64,000 bases of DNA from Streptomyces venezuelae (GTDB taxonomy: Bacteria; Actinomycetota; Actinomycetes; Streptomycetales; Streptomycetaceae): contig NZ_CP029191.1 of NCBI RefSeq assembly GCF_008642335.1, positions 1,116,001 to 1,180,000 of the forward strand, read 5' to 3'. Under the pieces are notes generated by a model. It ran no database searches. It had not been told where the DNA came from and saw only the letters and a program-made list of their open reading frames with translations. Position 1 is the stretch's first letter, and every line of letters starts with the position of its first letter. Of the stretch, positions 44,180 through 53,450 are shown piece by piece. The translations under genes were made by a program, and so were the position numbers.

Positions 44180-44665
44180 TCAGCGCCAGGGTTCGGAGAC
44201 GGTACGGAGCGTGGTCGCGGTGGCGACCGCCGCGGTGACCGCTTCGTGGCCCTTGTCCTCGCTGGATCCCTCGATGCCCGCGCGGTCCAGCGCCTGCTCC
44301 TCCGTGTCGCAGGTCAGCACGCCGAAGCCGATCGGGACGCCGGTGTCGACGGAGACCTGGACGAGGCCCTGGGTGACGCCCTGGCACACGTACTCGAAGT
44401 GCGGGGTGCCGCCGCGGATGACGACGCCGAGCGCGACGATCGCGTCGTATCCGCGTCCGGCGAGGACCTTGGCGACGACGGGCAGCTCGAAGCTGCCGGG
44501 GACGCGCAGCACGGTCGGCTCGCTGATGCCGAGCTCGGTCAGGGCGCGCAGGGCGCCGTCGACGAGGCCGTCCATGACCTTGTCGTGCCACTGCGCCGCG
44601 ATGACCGCGACCCGCAGGTCGCCGCAGTTCTTCACACTCAGTTCGGGTGCACCCTTGCCGCTCAC
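44180..44665 (-). CDS. ribH: 6,7-dimethyl-8-ribityllumazine synthase
   Basis: 161 residues from GTG 44665 with GGAG seven bases upstream. Lumazine synthase text: [80 protein letters not shown]. It condenses the butanone phosphate and the ribitylamino-uracil. It is separated from ribAB by 191 bp that hold a palindromic MITE. Confidence 0.97.
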   Translation of the reverse strand: MSGKGAPELSVKNCGDLRVAVIAAQWHDKVMDGLVDGALRALTELGISEPTVLRVPGSFELPVVAKVLAGRGYDAIVALGVVIRGGTPHFEYVCQGVTQGLVQVSVDTGVPIGFGVLTCDTEEQALDRAGIEGSSEDKGHEAVTAAVATATTLRTVSEPWR

Positions 44666-44694
44666 GTGCTTCTCCTCAAGGTGTTCTCGACTTG

Positions 44695-44856
44695 GAGCCT
44701 GTGTCATGACCCCGCCCGGGTGGTCGCCGCCTGGCACGCACGCTCGCCGCGTTGCCGAAACGCCCAGGTAGCTCCGCTACCAGGACGCTCCGGCGCCTTG
44801 CGATCGCACGCACCAGACGACGCCCACTGATCCGACCGGGGTCATGACACAGGCTC
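44695..44856. mobile_element. Palindromic MITE-like element, copy A (162 bp)
   Basis: Perfect 20-bp terminal inverted repeats, GAGCCTGTGTCATGACCCCG at 44695-44714 and its complement at 44837-44856. The core is partly palindromic (AGGTAGC...GCTACC around 44770). It codes for nothing. The interior shares several blocks with copy B at 53 kb, notably the octamer GTGCGTGC twice (as GCACGCAC at 44734 and 44806). No transposase is nearby, so a non-autonomous element or stabilised mRNA-structure element is inferred. It begins 2 nt after the ribAB stop area and separates ribAB from ribH. Confidence 0.82.
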
Positions 44857-46155
44857 TTACTGGTTGCCGCAGGCGGACACGTCGGTGGCGTCCAGCCAGG
44901 GCAGGTCGTGCCCCATCCGGTCCCGCTTCGTGCGCAGGTACCGAAGATTGTGTTCGCCGGCCTCGACGGGCATGGGCTCGCGCCCGGTGACCTTCAGGCC
45001 GTGCCGCAGGACCGCGTCGGTCTTGTCGGGGTTGTTGGTCATCAGACGGACACCGCGGACGCCGAGGTCGCGCAGGATCTGCGCGCCCGCGCCGTAGTCC
45101 CGGGCGTCGGCGGGCAGGCCGAGCTCCAGGTTGGCGTCGAGGGTGTCGCTGCCCTGCTCCTGGAGGGCATACGCGCGCAGCTTGGAGAGCAGGCCGATGC
45201 CGCGGCCCTCGTGGCCGCGCAGGTAGACGACGACGCCGCGGCCCTCGTCGGTGATGCGCCGCATGGACGCCTCCAGCTGCGGGCCGCAGTCGCAGCGCAG
45301 GGAGTGGAAGACGTCGCCGGTGAGGCACTCGGAGTGCAGGCGCACCAGGACGTCCTCGCCGTCGCCGAGGTCGCCGTGGACGAGGGCGACGTGCTCGACG
45401 CCGTCGACGATGGAGCGGTAGCCGTGCGCCGTGAACTCGCCGAAGGCGGTGGGCAGGCTGACCTCGGCCTCGCGGCGGACGGTGGGCTCCGCGGAGCGGC
45501 GGTAGGCGATGAGGTCCTCGATGGAGATGATCGTCAGGCCGTGCTTGCGGGCGAACGGGATCAGTTCGGGCAGGCGCAGCATCTTGCCGTCCTCGCCGGC
45601 GATCTCCACGATGGCGCCCGCGGGGCGCAGTCCGGCGAGCCGGGCGAGGTCGACGGCGGCCTCGGTGTGGCCGTCGCGGGTGAGGACGCCGCCGGGCTTG
45701 GCGCGCAGCGGGAAGATGTGGCCGGGGCGCACGAAGTCGTCGGCGGTGGCCGCGCCGCCCGCGAGGAGCCGGAGCGTGGTGGCGCGGTCGTCGGCGGAGA
45801 TGCCGGTGCTGACGCCGTGTGCGGCGGACGCGTCGACGGAGACGGTGAAGGCGGTGCTCATCGACTCGGTGTTGTGCTCGACCATCTGCGGGAGCCGGAG
45901 CCGGTCGAGCTCATCGGCCTCCATGGGCGCGCAGATCAGGCCGCGGCACTCGCTCATCATGAACGCGACGATCTCGGGGGTCGCCTTCTCGGCGGCTACG
46001 ACGAGGTCGCCCTCGTTCTCGCGGTCCTCGTCGTCGACGACCACGACGGGGCGGCCCGCGGCGATGTCGCGGATGGCCTGCTCGACGGGGTCGAGGGAGA
46101 GGTCGAGGGTGTCTTCTTCGCTGGCGGTGCCGTGCCAGACGGGTGCCACAGTCAT
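44857..46155 (-). CDS. ribAB: Bifunctional DHBP synthase / GTP cyclohydrolase II
   Basis: 432 residues from ATG 46155, overlapping the ribM stop. N-terminal RibB domain ([26 protein letters not shown]-type start of the substrate site [29 protein letters not shown] [17 protein letters not shown]). C-terminal RibA domain with zinc ligands [19 protein letters not shown] and the GTP site [20 protein letters not shown]. It supplies both precursors for riboflavin. The TAA stop is unusual in this GC-rich genome and lies directly at the MITE edge. Confidence 0.97.
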   Translation of the reverse strand: MTVAPVWHGTASEEDTLDLSLDPVEQAIRDIAAGRPVVVVDDEDRENEGDLVVAAEKATPEIVAFMMSECRGLICAPMEADELDRLRLPQMVEHNTESMSTAFTVSVDASAAHGVSTGISADDRATTLRLLAGGAATADDFVRPGHIFPLRAKPGGVLTRDGHTEAAVDLARLAGLRPAGAIVEIAGEDGKMLRLPELIPFARKHGLTIISIEDLIAYRRSAEPTVRREAEVSLPTAFGEFTAHGYRSIVDGVEHVALVHGDLGDGEDVLVRLHSECLTGDVFHSLRCDCGPQLEASMRRITDEGRGVVVYLRGHEGRGIGLLSKLRAYALQEQGSDTLDANLELGLPADARDYGAGAQILRDLGVRGVRLMTNNPDKTDAVLRHGLKVTGREPMPVEAGEHNLRYLRTKRDRMGHDLPWLDATDVSACGNQ

Positions 46156-46799
46156 GCCGGGGCTCCTTCCATGACGGGCTGCGAGGCGGCGGTGCGGGAG
46201 CGCAGCCACCAGTCGCGCAGGCCCCAGAGGACGAGGGCGAGGTAGACGACGTACACGAGTCCGGAGAAGGCGAGGCCGCTGCTGAAGGCGAGCGGCACGC
46301 CGACCACGTCGACGAGCAGCCAGGCGAACCAGAACTCGACGAGTCCGCGGGCCTGGGCGACCATCGCGGCGAGGGTGCCGACGAAGATGTACGCGTCGGG
46401 CCAGGGGTTCCAGGACAGGTCGGGGACGGCGCTGAACAGGGCGCCGACGGCGAGGGTGCCGACCGCGGTGCCCGCGACGAGGACGCCCCGCTCCTTCCAG
46501 GTGGCGAAGCGGATGGCGATGGAGCCGTCCTGCGCCTGCTGCCTGCCGCGCGTCCACTGCCGCCAGCCCCACAGCGCGACGCCGATGACGAGGAGCTGCT
46601 TGCCGACGCCGCCGGAGAGGTGCGCGGAGGCGTACGCGGCGACGAGGATGACGCCGGACAGGAACTGGGCGGGCCAGGTCCAGATCGAGCGCCGCCAGCC
46701 GAGCGCGAGGGCTATGAGGCCGACGGTGTTGCCGATCATGTCGGACCAGAGGATGTGCTGGTCGAAGGCCGCGAAGGCTTCGGAGTTGAGCCAGTTCAC
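46152..46799 (-). CDS. ribM: PnuC-family riboflavin transporter
   Basis: 215 residues from GTG 46799 (GTGA overlap with the ribE stop). Seven membrane spans of PnuC type ([80 protein letters not shown]). In Streptomyces the PnuC homologue inside the ribE-ribM-ribAB-ribH cluster was shown in S. davaonensis to be a riboflavin/roseoflavin facilitator (RibM). Its location here supports riboflavin rather than nicotinamide riboside as substrate. Confidence 0.9.
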   Translation of the reverse strand: MNWLNSEAFAAFDQHILWSDMIGNTVGLIALALGWRRSIWTWPAQFLSGVILVAAYASAHLSGGVGKQLLVIGVALWGWRQWTRGRQQAQDGSIAIRFATWKERGVLVAGTAVGTLAVGALFSAVPDLSWNPWPDAYIFVGTLAAMVAQARGLVEFWFAWLLVDVVGVPLAFSSGLAFSGLVYVVYLALVLWGLRDWWLRSRTAASQPVMEGAPA

Positions 46800-47410
46800 T
46801 GTGCGGCCCCCTGCTGGTGTGCGCGGTCGCCGAGCAGGCGCTCGACGTACTTGGCGATGACGTCGACCTCGAGGTTGACCGGGTCGCCGGGCTGTTTGAT
46901 GCCGAGCGTGGTCAGCGCGAGGGTGGTGGGGATGAGGCTGATGGTGAAGAAGTCGGGGCCCGCGTCGACCACTGTGAGGCTGACGCCGTCGACGGTGATG
47001 GAGCCCTTCTCCACCACGTAGCGGGAGAGAGCGGCGGGGAGCGAGACCTTGACGATCTCCCAGTTGTCGGACGGCTTGCGCTCGACGATCTCGCCGGTGC
47101 CGTCGACGTGGCCCTGCACGATGTGTCCGCCGAGACGGGCGCCGACCGAAGTGGGGCGCTCCAGGTTGACGCGGGAGCCGACCGCGAGCGCCCCGAGGCT
47201 GGAGCGGTTCAGGGTCTCGGCCATCACGTCGGCGGTGAACTCGTCGCCCTCGTGCTCCACGACCGTCAGACAGACGCCGTTGACCGCGATGGAGTCGCCG
47301 TGCTTGGCGCCCTCGGTGACGACGGGGCCGCGCAGGCGGAAGCGAGAGGCGTCGGGGAGGTTCTCGACGGCGGTGATCTCGCCCAGCTCTTCGACGATTC
47401 CGGTGAACAC
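46796..47410 (-). CDS. ribE: Riboflavin synthase alpha subunit
   Basis: 204 residues from GTG 47410, with AAGGAGC upstream. Starts [15 protein letters not shown]; tandem lumazine-binding domains, with [20 protein letters not shown] in the first and [20 protein letters not shown] in the second. [20 protein letters not shown] separates them. One base lies between it and the ribD stop. Confidence 0.97.
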   Translation of the reverse strand: MFTGIVEELGEITAVENLPDASRFRLRGPVVTEGAKHGDSIAVNGVCLTVVEHEGDEFTADVMAETLNRSSLGALAVGSRVNLERPTSVGARLGGHIVQGHVDGTGEIVERKPSDNWEIVKVSLPAALSRYVVEKGSITVDGVSLTVVDAGPDFFTISLIPTTLALTTLGIKQPGDPVNLEVDVIAKYVERLLGDRAHQQGAAQ

Positions 47411-47411
47411 T

Positions 47412-48497
47412 TCAGTGCTCCTTCGCTACGAGGGTCGCGGTGATGCGCAGGTCGGGGCCGATGCGGACGGTCTCGCTCACGTCGAGCCGCAACGCTTTGG
47501 TGATGGTCGTGATTCCGCCGCCGTCCAGGGCTGCGGGGCCCGCGCCGAGGAGGACGGGGGCGAGGTAGCCGACGACGCGGTCGACGCAGCCGGCGGCGAC
47601 GAAGGCGCCGGCGAGGGTCGGTCCGCCTTCGAGGAGGACGGATCGCACGCCACGCGCGTGGAGCACGTCGAGGAGGGTTCGGATGTCCAACCCGCTTTCC
47701 GCGCGCGGGAGCCGCACGGTCTCGCCGTCGTGGGCGGGGGTGCTGTCCTCGGCGACGGCGATCAGGGTGGGTGCCGCGTCGTCGAGGACGCGGGCGCCCG
47801 GCGTGACGGCGGTGCCGTGGGTGTCGACGACGACGCGCAGCGGCTGTACGACACCTTCGACGCCGCGTACGGCGAGGTGGGGGTCGTCGGCGCGCTGGGT
47901 GCCGGAGCCGACGACGACGGCGTCGCACTCGGCGCGCAGCCGGTGCACGTCGGCGCGGGACTCGGCCGAGGTGATCCAGCGGCTCGTGCCGTCGGCGGCG
48001 GCGATGCGGCCGTCCAACGTGGCGGCGTACTTCCAGGTGACGTGCGGGCGGCCGAGCCGGACGGAGGTGAGCCAGGCGGCGTTCACCTCGGCGGCCTCGG
48101 CCTCCAACAGGCCCTGTTCGACGGCGATTCCGGCCGCGCGCAGGGTGTGCGCGCCGCCGGTCGCGGCCGGGTTCGGGTCGCCGACCGCGTAGACGACACG
48201 GGTGACGCCCGCGTCGATGAGGGCCTGTGCGCACGGTCCCGTGCGGCCGGTGTGGTTGCAGGGTTCGAGGGTGACGAGGGCGGTGCCGCCGCGGGCCCGT
48301 TCGCCGGCCGCGCGCAGGGCGTGGACCTCGGCGTGGGGGCCGCCGGCGCGCTGGTGCCAGCCCTCGCCGACGCTCTCGCCCGCGGCGTCGAGGACGACGC
48401 AGCCGACGACGGGGTTGGGGCTGGTGGAGCCGAGGCCGCGGGCGGCCAGCGTGATGGCGCGCCGCATGGCGGCTGCTTCGGCTACGGCGGTGGCCAC
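47412..48497 (-). CDS. ribD: Bifunctional riboflavin deaminase-reductase
   Basis: 361 residues from GTG 48497, with an AGGAGGACCC site. Deaminase domain with zinc ligands GGPHAEVHALRAAGERARGG and TLEPCNHTGRTGPCAQALID. Reductase domain from about residue 150 (VTWKYAATLDGRIAAADGTS; SVLLEGGPTLAGAFVAAGCV). First gene of the rib operon, preceded by an FMN riboswitch. Confidence 0.97.
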   Translation of the reverse strand: MATAVAEAAAMRRAITLAARGLGSTSPNPVVGCVVLDAAGESVGEGWHQRAGGPHAEVHALRAAGERARGGTALVTLEPCNHTGRTGPCAQALIDAGVTRVVYAVGDPNPAATGGAHTLRAAGIAVEQGLLEAEAAEVNAAWLTSVRLGRPHVTWKYAATLDGRIAAADGTSRWITSAESRADVHRLRAECDAVVVGSGTQRADDPHLAVRGVEGVVQPLRVVVDTHGTAVTPGARVLDDAAPTLIAVAEDSTPAHDGETVRLPRAESGLDIRTLLDVLHARGVRSVLLEGGPTLAGAFVAAGCVDRVVGYLAPVLLGAGPAALDGGGITTITKALRLDVSETVRIGPDLRITATLVAKEH

Positions 48498-48683
48498 CGG
48501 GTCCTCCTGCCTCTTCGGGCACGGACTCCGGGGCGCTGTCGATGACGACAGAACGTACGGACGAATACACCTGTGGCAACGCCTGCGCCGGATGACACCT
48601 GTCCCCGGAGATCCGGAGACCGTTCCGGGCCGAGGCCAGGAACGAGCCACTACGGCGGCGTGCACGGATGCCCGCCCGCCGCG

Positions 48684-48806
48684 CACTGCCTCCCATCCGG
48701 ACTTTCACCGTCGGTCCAGGAATTTCACCTGGTCAACCGGTCACTGGAGGTGACCGGGTCGCGGACTGTAACCGCCGGTTCGGAATTACACCGACCCCGG
48801 AGTGCG
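48684..48806 (-). promoter_or_regulatory. FMN riboswitch (RFN element) upstream of ribD
   Basis: On the minus strand the conserved RFN blocks are present: CCGGGGTCGGTGTAATTCCG, ACCGGCGGTTACAGTCCGCG, a variable helix CAGTGACCGG, CAGGTGAAATTCCTGG, ACCGACGGTGAAAGTCCGGA, then TGGGAGGCAGTGC. FMN binding should repress the rib operon. About 190 bases separate it from ribD and would hold the expression platform. Confidence 0.95.
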
Positions 48807-48913
48807 CTGCTTCTGGTACGAGGCCAGTGTGCCATGACCGGATGTGGCCCATACGAGTGAACGTATGTGGGCTGGCTCACAGAATGACCATTCAACATCA
48901 CATTCAACCAACT

Positions 48914-48955
48914 TGGTCCAGACCTATTGACGCACTGGTCTAGTCCTCTTAATCT
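48914..48955 (+). promoter_or_regulatory. Promoter and direct-repeat/dre operator of the second chitinase
   Basis: TTGACG (48927-48932), 17-bp spacer, TAATCT (48950-48955). Two 12-bp repeats, TGGTCCAGACCT (48914-48925) and TGGTCTAGTCCT (48936-48947), are spaced exactly 22 bp, flanking and overlapping the -35. They match the classical Streptomyces chitinase direct repeats and the DasR dre consensus. Confidence 0.85.
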
Positions 48956-49099
48956 CACCGTCACCTCCGAGGAGCCGGAGCCGACGGCGTGCACGCCCGG
49001 GGCCCCAGAACGATCCACATCTGTGCCAGTTGTGCTGTTCCGCCCCGCTCGTTCCGTGTCACGCCCCGCTCGTGTTCCGCACCTGCCCAGGAGGCTCCC

Positions 49100-51436
49100 T
49101 TGCCGTCCCTCTACCGCGCGAGACCCACGCTGCTCGCGTCCGGCGCGGCCGTCGCCGGACTGCTGCTCAGTCTGGTCTCCGGCGGCGCCGCCCCGGCCGC
49201 CGCAGCCGACGACGCGTCCTGTCGCCCCGACGGCCTCTACCAGACGCCCGGGGTGAACGTCCCCTACTGCTCCGTCTACGACAGCGACGGCCGCGAGAAG
49301 ATGGGCGCCGACCACAAGCGCCGCACCATCGGCTACTTCACCGGCTGGCGCACCGGCAAGAACGGCGAGCCCGCCTACCTCGCCAAGGACATCCCGTGGG
49401 ACAAGATCACCCACATCAACTACGCCTTCGCGCACGTCGACAAGGACAACAAGCTCTCCGTCGGCTCCGACAGCGGGACGAACGCCGCCACCGGCATGAC
49501 GTGGCCCGGCGTCGCGGGCGCCGAGATGGATCCGGCGCTGCCCTACAAGGGTCACTTCAACCAGCTCACCAAGTTCAAGAAGCAGCACCCGGACGTCAAG
49601 ACGCTGATCTCGGTCGGCGGCTGGGCCGAGACCGGCGGCTACTTCGGTGACGACGGCAAGCGCGTCAACTCCGGCGGCTTCTACTCGATGGCCACCAACG
49701 CGGACGGCTCCGTCAACCAGGCGGGCATCGACACGTTCGCCGACTCGGCGGTCGCCTTCATCAAGAAGTACGGATTCAACGGCGTCGACATCGACTACGA
49801 GTACCCGACCACGATGAAGGACGCGGGCAACCCGCTCGACTACTCGATCTCCAACGCCCGCCGCGGCGGCCTCGTCAAGGGCTACGCGGCGCTCATGAAG
49901 TCCCTGCGCCAGAAGCTGGACAAGGCGGGCGCGGCCGACGGCAAGCACTACATGCTGACGGTGGCGGCCCCCTCCTCCGGCTATCTGCTGCGCGGCATGG
50001 AGACCTTCCAGGTCCAGAAGTACCTGGACTACGTCAACATCATGTCGTACGACCTGCACGGCGCCTGGAACGAGTACGTGGGCCCCAACGCCTCGCTCTT
50101 CGACGACGGCAAGGACGCAGAACTGGCGGCCGCCAACGTCTACGGCAGCTCCCAGTACGGCGGCATCGGCTATCTGAACACCGACTGGGCCTACCACTAC
50201 TTCCGCGGCTCGATGCCGGCGGGCCGCATCAACATCGGCCTGCCGTACTACACCCGCGGCTTCAAGAACGTGCAGGGCGGCACCGACGGCCTGTGGGGCA
50301 AGGCGGCCGCGACCAGCTGCCCGGCGGGCTCAGGACTGACCAAGTGCGGTGACGGCGCGGTCGGCATCGACAACCTCTGGCACGACAAGGACGACAACGG
50401 CAAAGAGTCCCCGGCGGGCTCCAACCCGATGTGGCACGCCAAGAACCTGGAGAAGGGGATCGTCGGCGACTACGTCACCAAGTACGGCTTCCCCGCGGAC
50501 ACCAAGCTGACCGGCACCTACGCCCGCAAGTACAGCTCCACGCTCGTCGCGCCGTGGCTGTGGAACGCGGACAAGAAGGTCTTCCTGTCCACGGAGGACG
50601 AGGAGTCGGTGGCGAAGAAGGCCGACTACGTGGTCGACCGGGGCATCGGCGGCACGATGATCTGGGAGATGGCGGGCGACTACCGCTGGAACGCCACCAA
50701 GGGCCAGTACGAGATGGGCGACACGCTCACCTCCCTGATGCACGACAAGTTCAAGAACGCGACGCCGTACGGCGCGAAGGTCTCGAACAAGGAGCTGCCC
50801 ACCAAGGCCGTCGACATCGGCGTGGAGTTCGGCGACTTCAAACTGGGCGACTCCAACTACCCGATCACGCCCAAGGTGAAGATCACCAACAACACGAAGA
50901 CGGCGCTGCCCGGCGGCACCGAGTTCCAGTTCGACTACTCCACCGCCGCTCCCGGCAACGCCTCCGACCAGTCCGGTTTCGGTACGAAGGTGATCAGCAG
51001 CGACCACACGGGAAGCAACGTCGGCGGCCTGAAGGGCGACTTCCACCGGGTCTCGCTGAAGCTCCCGGCCTGGCAGTCCCTCGCGCCCGGCGCCTCCGTG
51101 GACCTCTCCTTCAACTACTACCTGCCGACGTCCACGCCGTGGAACTGGACGGTGAACATCAGCGGCACGACGTACGCCCTCGCCGGTGACCTGGCGCGCG
51201 GCACCACGCTCGTCGAGCCGGGCGGCGGCACGGGCCCGACCGACCCGCCGGGCCCGACCGACCCGCCGACGCCGGGCAAGTGCACCGCGCCCGCGTGGGG
51301 TTCGGGCACCGAGTACGGCAGCGGGTCCACCGTGTCCCACAAGTCCCACACGTGGAAGGCCAAGTGGTGGACGAAGGGCGATGAGCCCGGCGCCGGCGGC
51401 CAATGGGGTGTTTGGCAGGATCTCGGCGCCTGCTGA
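49100..51436 (+). CDS. Secreted multidomain family-18 chitinase
   Basis: 778 residues from TTG 49100, chosen for the AGGAGG six bases upstream; earlier in-frame codons lack a site. Signal peptide of about 36 residues ends PAAAADD. GH18 domain: [30 protein letters not shown], catalytic [29 protein letters not shown] and [13 protein letters not shown]. Then comes an Ig-like or CBM2-like domain (residues about 570-690). After a Thr/Pro linker ([15 protein letters not shown]) there is a C-terminal CBM5/12 chitin-binding module ending [10 protein letters not shown]. Extracellular chitin degradation. Position corresponds to chiI of S. coelicolor, from memory. Expected DasR-type control. Confidence 0.93.
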   Translation: MPSLYRARPTLLASGAAVAGLLLSLVSGGAAPAAAADDASCRPDGLYQTPGVNVPYCSVYDSDGREKMGADHKRRTIGYFTGWRTGKNGEPAYLAKDIPWDKITHINYAFAHVDKDNKLSVGSDSGTNAATGMTWPGVAGAEMDPALPYKGHFNQLTKFKKQHPDVKTLISVGGWAETGGYFGDDGKRVNSGGFYSMATNADGSVNQAGIDTFADSAVAFIKKYGFNGVDIDYEYPTTMKDAGNPLDYSISNARRGGLVKGYAALMKSLRQKLDKAGAADGKHYMLTVAAPSSGYLLRGMETFQVQKYLDYVNIMSYDLHGAWNEYVGPNASLFDDGKDAELAAANVYGSSQYGGIGYLNTDWAYHYFRGSMPAGRINIGLPYYTRGFKNVQGGTDGLWGKAAATSCPAGSGLTKCGDGAVGIDNLWHDKDDNGKESPAGSNPMWHAKNLEKGIVGDYVTKYGFPADTKLTGTYARKYSSTLVAPWLWNADKKVFLSTEDEESVAKKADYVVDRGIGGTMIWEMAGDYRWNATKGQYEMGDTLTSLMHDKFKNATPYGAKVSNKELPTKAVDIGVEFGDFKLGDSNYPITPKVKITNNTKTALPGGTEFQFDYSTAAPGNASDQSGFGTKVISSDHTGSNVGGLKGDFHRVSLKLPAWQSLAPGASVDLSFNYYLPTSTPWNWTVNISGTTYALAGDLARGTTLVEPGGGTGPTDPPGPTDPPTPGKCTAPAWGSGTEYGSGSTVSHKSHTWKAKWWTKGDEPGAGGQWGVWQDLGAC

Positions 51437-51442
51437 CTGTCC

Positions 51443-51491
51443 GCAGTGCTCACGCCCGTGGGATTTGGCACCCTATGGGCGTGAGCACTGC
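51443..51491. promoter_or_regulatory. 15-bp perfect inverted repeat over the sigJ start
   Basis: GCAGTGCTCACGCCC (51443-51457) and GGGCGTGAGCACTGC (51477-51491). Inner GGG/CCC and T/A pairs extend the stem inside. It lies 7-55 bp after the chitinase stop, and its right arm covers the ATG 51475 / GTG 51481 start area. It could be the chitinase terminator, an mRNA structure hiding the sigma-factor start, or an autoregulatory site. Confidence 0.75.
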
Positions 51492-52371
51492 AACGGCACT
51501 GGCCGAGGAGTTCGAGTCACACCGCCCCCGGATGTTCGGCCTGGCCTACCGGATACTCGGCTCCGCGCAGGAGGCGGAGGACGCCGTTCAGGACGCGTAT
51601 CTGCGGTGGAACGGCACGCGGCGCGAGGACATCGAACAGCCCGCCGCCTGGCTGGCCAAGACCGTCACGAACCTCTGCCTGAACCGGCTGACCTCGGCCC
51701 GCGCCCGCCGTGAGCAGTACGTGGGCACCTGGCTGCCCGAGCCCGTCATCACTTCCGGCGGCACGCTGGGGCCGCTGGAGTCCGCGGAGCAGCGGGAGGC
51801 GGTCTCGATGGCCCTGCTCGTCCTCCTGGAACGGCTGACGCCCAGGGAGCGCGCGGTCTACGTGCTGCGGGAGGCCTTCTCGTACAGCCACCGGGAGATC
51901 GCGGGCGTGCTCGACGCGAGCGAGGCGGGCTGCCGCCAGCTGTACCGCAGGGCGGCCCGGGCGGTCGCCGACGCGCGGCCCCGGTTCGCGCCGGGGCACG
52001 AGCTGCGGCAGCGGTTCGTCGAGTCGTTCGTCGCCGCGGCCCGCGACGGCGATGTCGTCGGCCTGGAGAAGATACTGGCCAGGGACGTCACGTGGTGGGG
52101 CGACGGCGGCGGCAAGGTCGCGGCGGCGACCGCACCGATCCTCGGGCGCGACAACGTCCTGCGGTTCCTGGCGGACATCATGGCGAAGTTCGGGTCCGCG
52201 GAGGTCTCGTACGCCGAGGTCAACGGCGCGCCCGCGATGGTCATGCGGGCGGCGGGACATCTGACGGCCGTCGCCTCCTTCGAAGGGGGCGACGGGGTGG
52301 TGACCGGGGTACGGTCGGTCGTCAATCCGGACAAGCTCGCGTTCGTGGAACGCCAGTTGGCCGCGGCATGA
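51475..52371 (+). CDS. sigJ: ECF41 (SigJ) RNA polymerase sigma factor
   Basis: 298 residues from ATG 51475; GTG 51481 is nearly as likely. Sigma region 2 (FGLAYRILGSAQEAEDAVQD) and region 4 (SYSHREIAGVLDASEAGCRQ) are joined by the ECF41 linker motif WLPEP. A C-terminal SnoaL-like extension carries the ECF41 motifs DGGGK and NPDKL. In ECF41 factors the extension replaces an anti-sigma partner and modulates activity. It is followed by an NAD-dependent oxidoreductase, the usual ECF41 target type. Confidence 0.95.
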   Translation: MGVSTATALAEEFESHRPRMFGLAYRILGSAQEAEDAVQDAYLRWNGTRREDIEQPAAWLAKTVTNLCLNRLTSARARREQYVGTWLPEPVITSGGTLGPLESAEQREAVSMALLVLLERLTPRERAVYVLREAFSYSHREIAGVLDASEAGCRQLYRRAARAVADARPRFAPGHELRQRFVESFVAAARDGDVVGLEKILARDVTWWGDGGGKVAAATAPILGRDNVLRFLADIMAKFGSAEVSYAEVNGAPAMVMRAAGHLTAVASFEGGDGVVTGVRSVVNPDKLAFVERQLAAA

Positions 52372-52387
52372 CGGAAGGAGCCCTGTG

Positions 52388-53137
52388 ATGAGCACGATCC
52401 TGGTGACCGGTGGCACGGGAACCCTCGGCCGCCTCGTCACGGAGCGGCTGCGCGCGGACGGCCACGAGGTGCGGGTGCTCAGCCGGCACACTCAGCCGTA
52501 CGCCGTCGACCTGCGCGAGGGCACGGGTCTGGACGCGGCCGTCACGGGCGTGGACGTCGTCGTGCACTGCGCGACCACGGTGCGCGGCGGTGACGAGCGC
52601 GCCGCCCGGAACCTGATCGCGGCGGCCCGGAAGGCCGGCGTCGCCCATCTGGTCTACATCTCGATCGTCGGCATCGACCGGGTGCCGCTCGGCTACTACA
52701 AGTCGAAGCTCGCGGTGGAGCGGCTCATCGCCGAGTCCGGGCTCGGCTGGACGGTGCTGCGGACCACCCAGTTCCACGACCTGGTGCTGCGGATCCTGGA
52801 GGCCTCGGCGAGGCTCCCCGTCATGCTGCTGCCCGGCGGCGTCAGCGACCAGCCGATCGAGGTCGGCGAGGTCGCGGACCGGCTCGCGGAGCTGGCGGCG
52901 GCGCCTCCCGCGGGGCGGGTCGACGACATGGGAGGGCCCGAGGTCCGCACCTTCCCCGACCTGGCCCGCGCCTATCTGCGGGCGAGCGGGAAGCGGCGCC
53001 GGGTGCTGCCGGTGCCGCTCGCGGGCCGCACGTACCGCGCGGCACGGGCGGGCGGCCATCTGACGCCGGACCGGGCCGTGGGCAAGCGGACGTTCGAGGA
53101 ATACCTGGCGGTCCGGTCGGGGCGCGCGGCCCCGTGA
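52388..53137 (+). CDS. NAD(P)-binding NmrA/epimerase-like oxidoreductase (ECF41 partner)
   Basis: 249 residues from ATG 52388 with GGAAGGAG before it. Rossmann start STILVTGGTGTLGRLVTERL, then VYISIVGIDRVPLGYYKSKL with YxxxK. C-terminus PGGVSDQPIEVGEVADRLAE fits the NmrA-like atypical SDR family. ECF41 sigma factors usually sit beside a carboxymuconolactone decarboxylase, oxidoreductase or epimerase gene that they transcribe. This gene fits that role. Substrate unknown. MITE copy B follows 20 bp after. Confidence 0.92.
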   Translation: MSTILVTGGTGTLGRLVTERLRADGHEVRVLSRHTQPYAVDLREGTGLDAAVTGVDVVVHCATTVRGGDERAARNLIAAARKAGVAHLVYISIVGIDRVPLGYYKSKLAVERLIAESGLGWTVLRTTQFHDLVLRILEASARLPVMLLPGGVSDQPIEVGEVADRLAELAAAPPAGRVDDMGGPEVRTFPDLARAYLRASGKRRRVLPVPLAGRTYRAARAGGHLTPDRAVGKRTFEEYLAVRSGRAAP

Positions 53138-53157
53138 GGCGGCGCCGCGGGGGCTCA

Positions 53158-53332
53158 GAGCCTGTCTTTGAACCCCCGTCGTTCGCGCGGAGCGCGGGCG
53201 CAGCGGCGGTCGGTGCGTGCGATCGGTGTGCGGCGTCCCAGGTCATGTGGCGGAGCCACCTGTCCTGGGACGCCGCGCGCCGAGCGTGCGTGCCGGGCGT
53301 CGGGGCGCAGGCGGGGGTTCAAAGACAGGCTC
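53158..53332. mobile_element. Palindromic MITE-like element, copy B (175 bp)
   Basis: Terminal arms GAGCCTGTCTTTGAACCCCC (53158-53177) and complement (53313-53332) are perfect. Flanked by TCA on both sides (53155-53157, 53333-53335), a possible 3-bp target duplication. Core blocks match copy A in reverse orientation: GTGCGTGCGATCG, the hairpin around GGCGGAGCCACC, and GCGAGCGTGCGTGCC-like text with GTGCGTGC at 53213 and 53286. The outer arm differs from copy A (GTCTTTGAA against GTGTCATGA), so it is a sister subfamily. Confidence 0.8.
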
Positions 53333-53335
53333 TCA

Positions 53336-53425
53336 GATCCCGGGTCACCACCCCGGTCGGACCAGCGGGCGTCGTCCGGTGCGTGCCAGGCGGCGACTGC
53401 CCGGCCGGGGTCGTGACACAGGCTG
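53336..53425. mobile_element. Internally deleted MITE, copy C (90 bp)
   Basis: Colinear with the reverse complement of copy A: left arm 14/20 matches, right arm (53406-53425) 18/20. CCCCGGTCGGACCAGCGGGC then GTCGTCCGGTGCGTGCCAGG follows the A sequence. The single GTGCGTGC at 53379-53386 is at offset 44, the same as in A. Length is exactly 162 minus 72, the distance between the two octamers in A, so it fits a deletion across the direct repeats. Confidence 0.78.
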
Positions 53426-53450
53426 CAGAGCCTTGTCGCAGCCCCCGTTC

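Noticed and set aside
44695..44856. Riboswitch or simple terminator for the rib operon
   Set aside because: The perfect 20-bp ends and core match elements 9 kb away in a different context, so a dispersed repeat explains it better.
46156..46572. N-terminal extension of ribAB through the ribM gene
   Set aside because: That stretch is PnuC-type membrane protein in another frame, and the ATG at 46155 overlaps the ribM stop in the usual coupled way.
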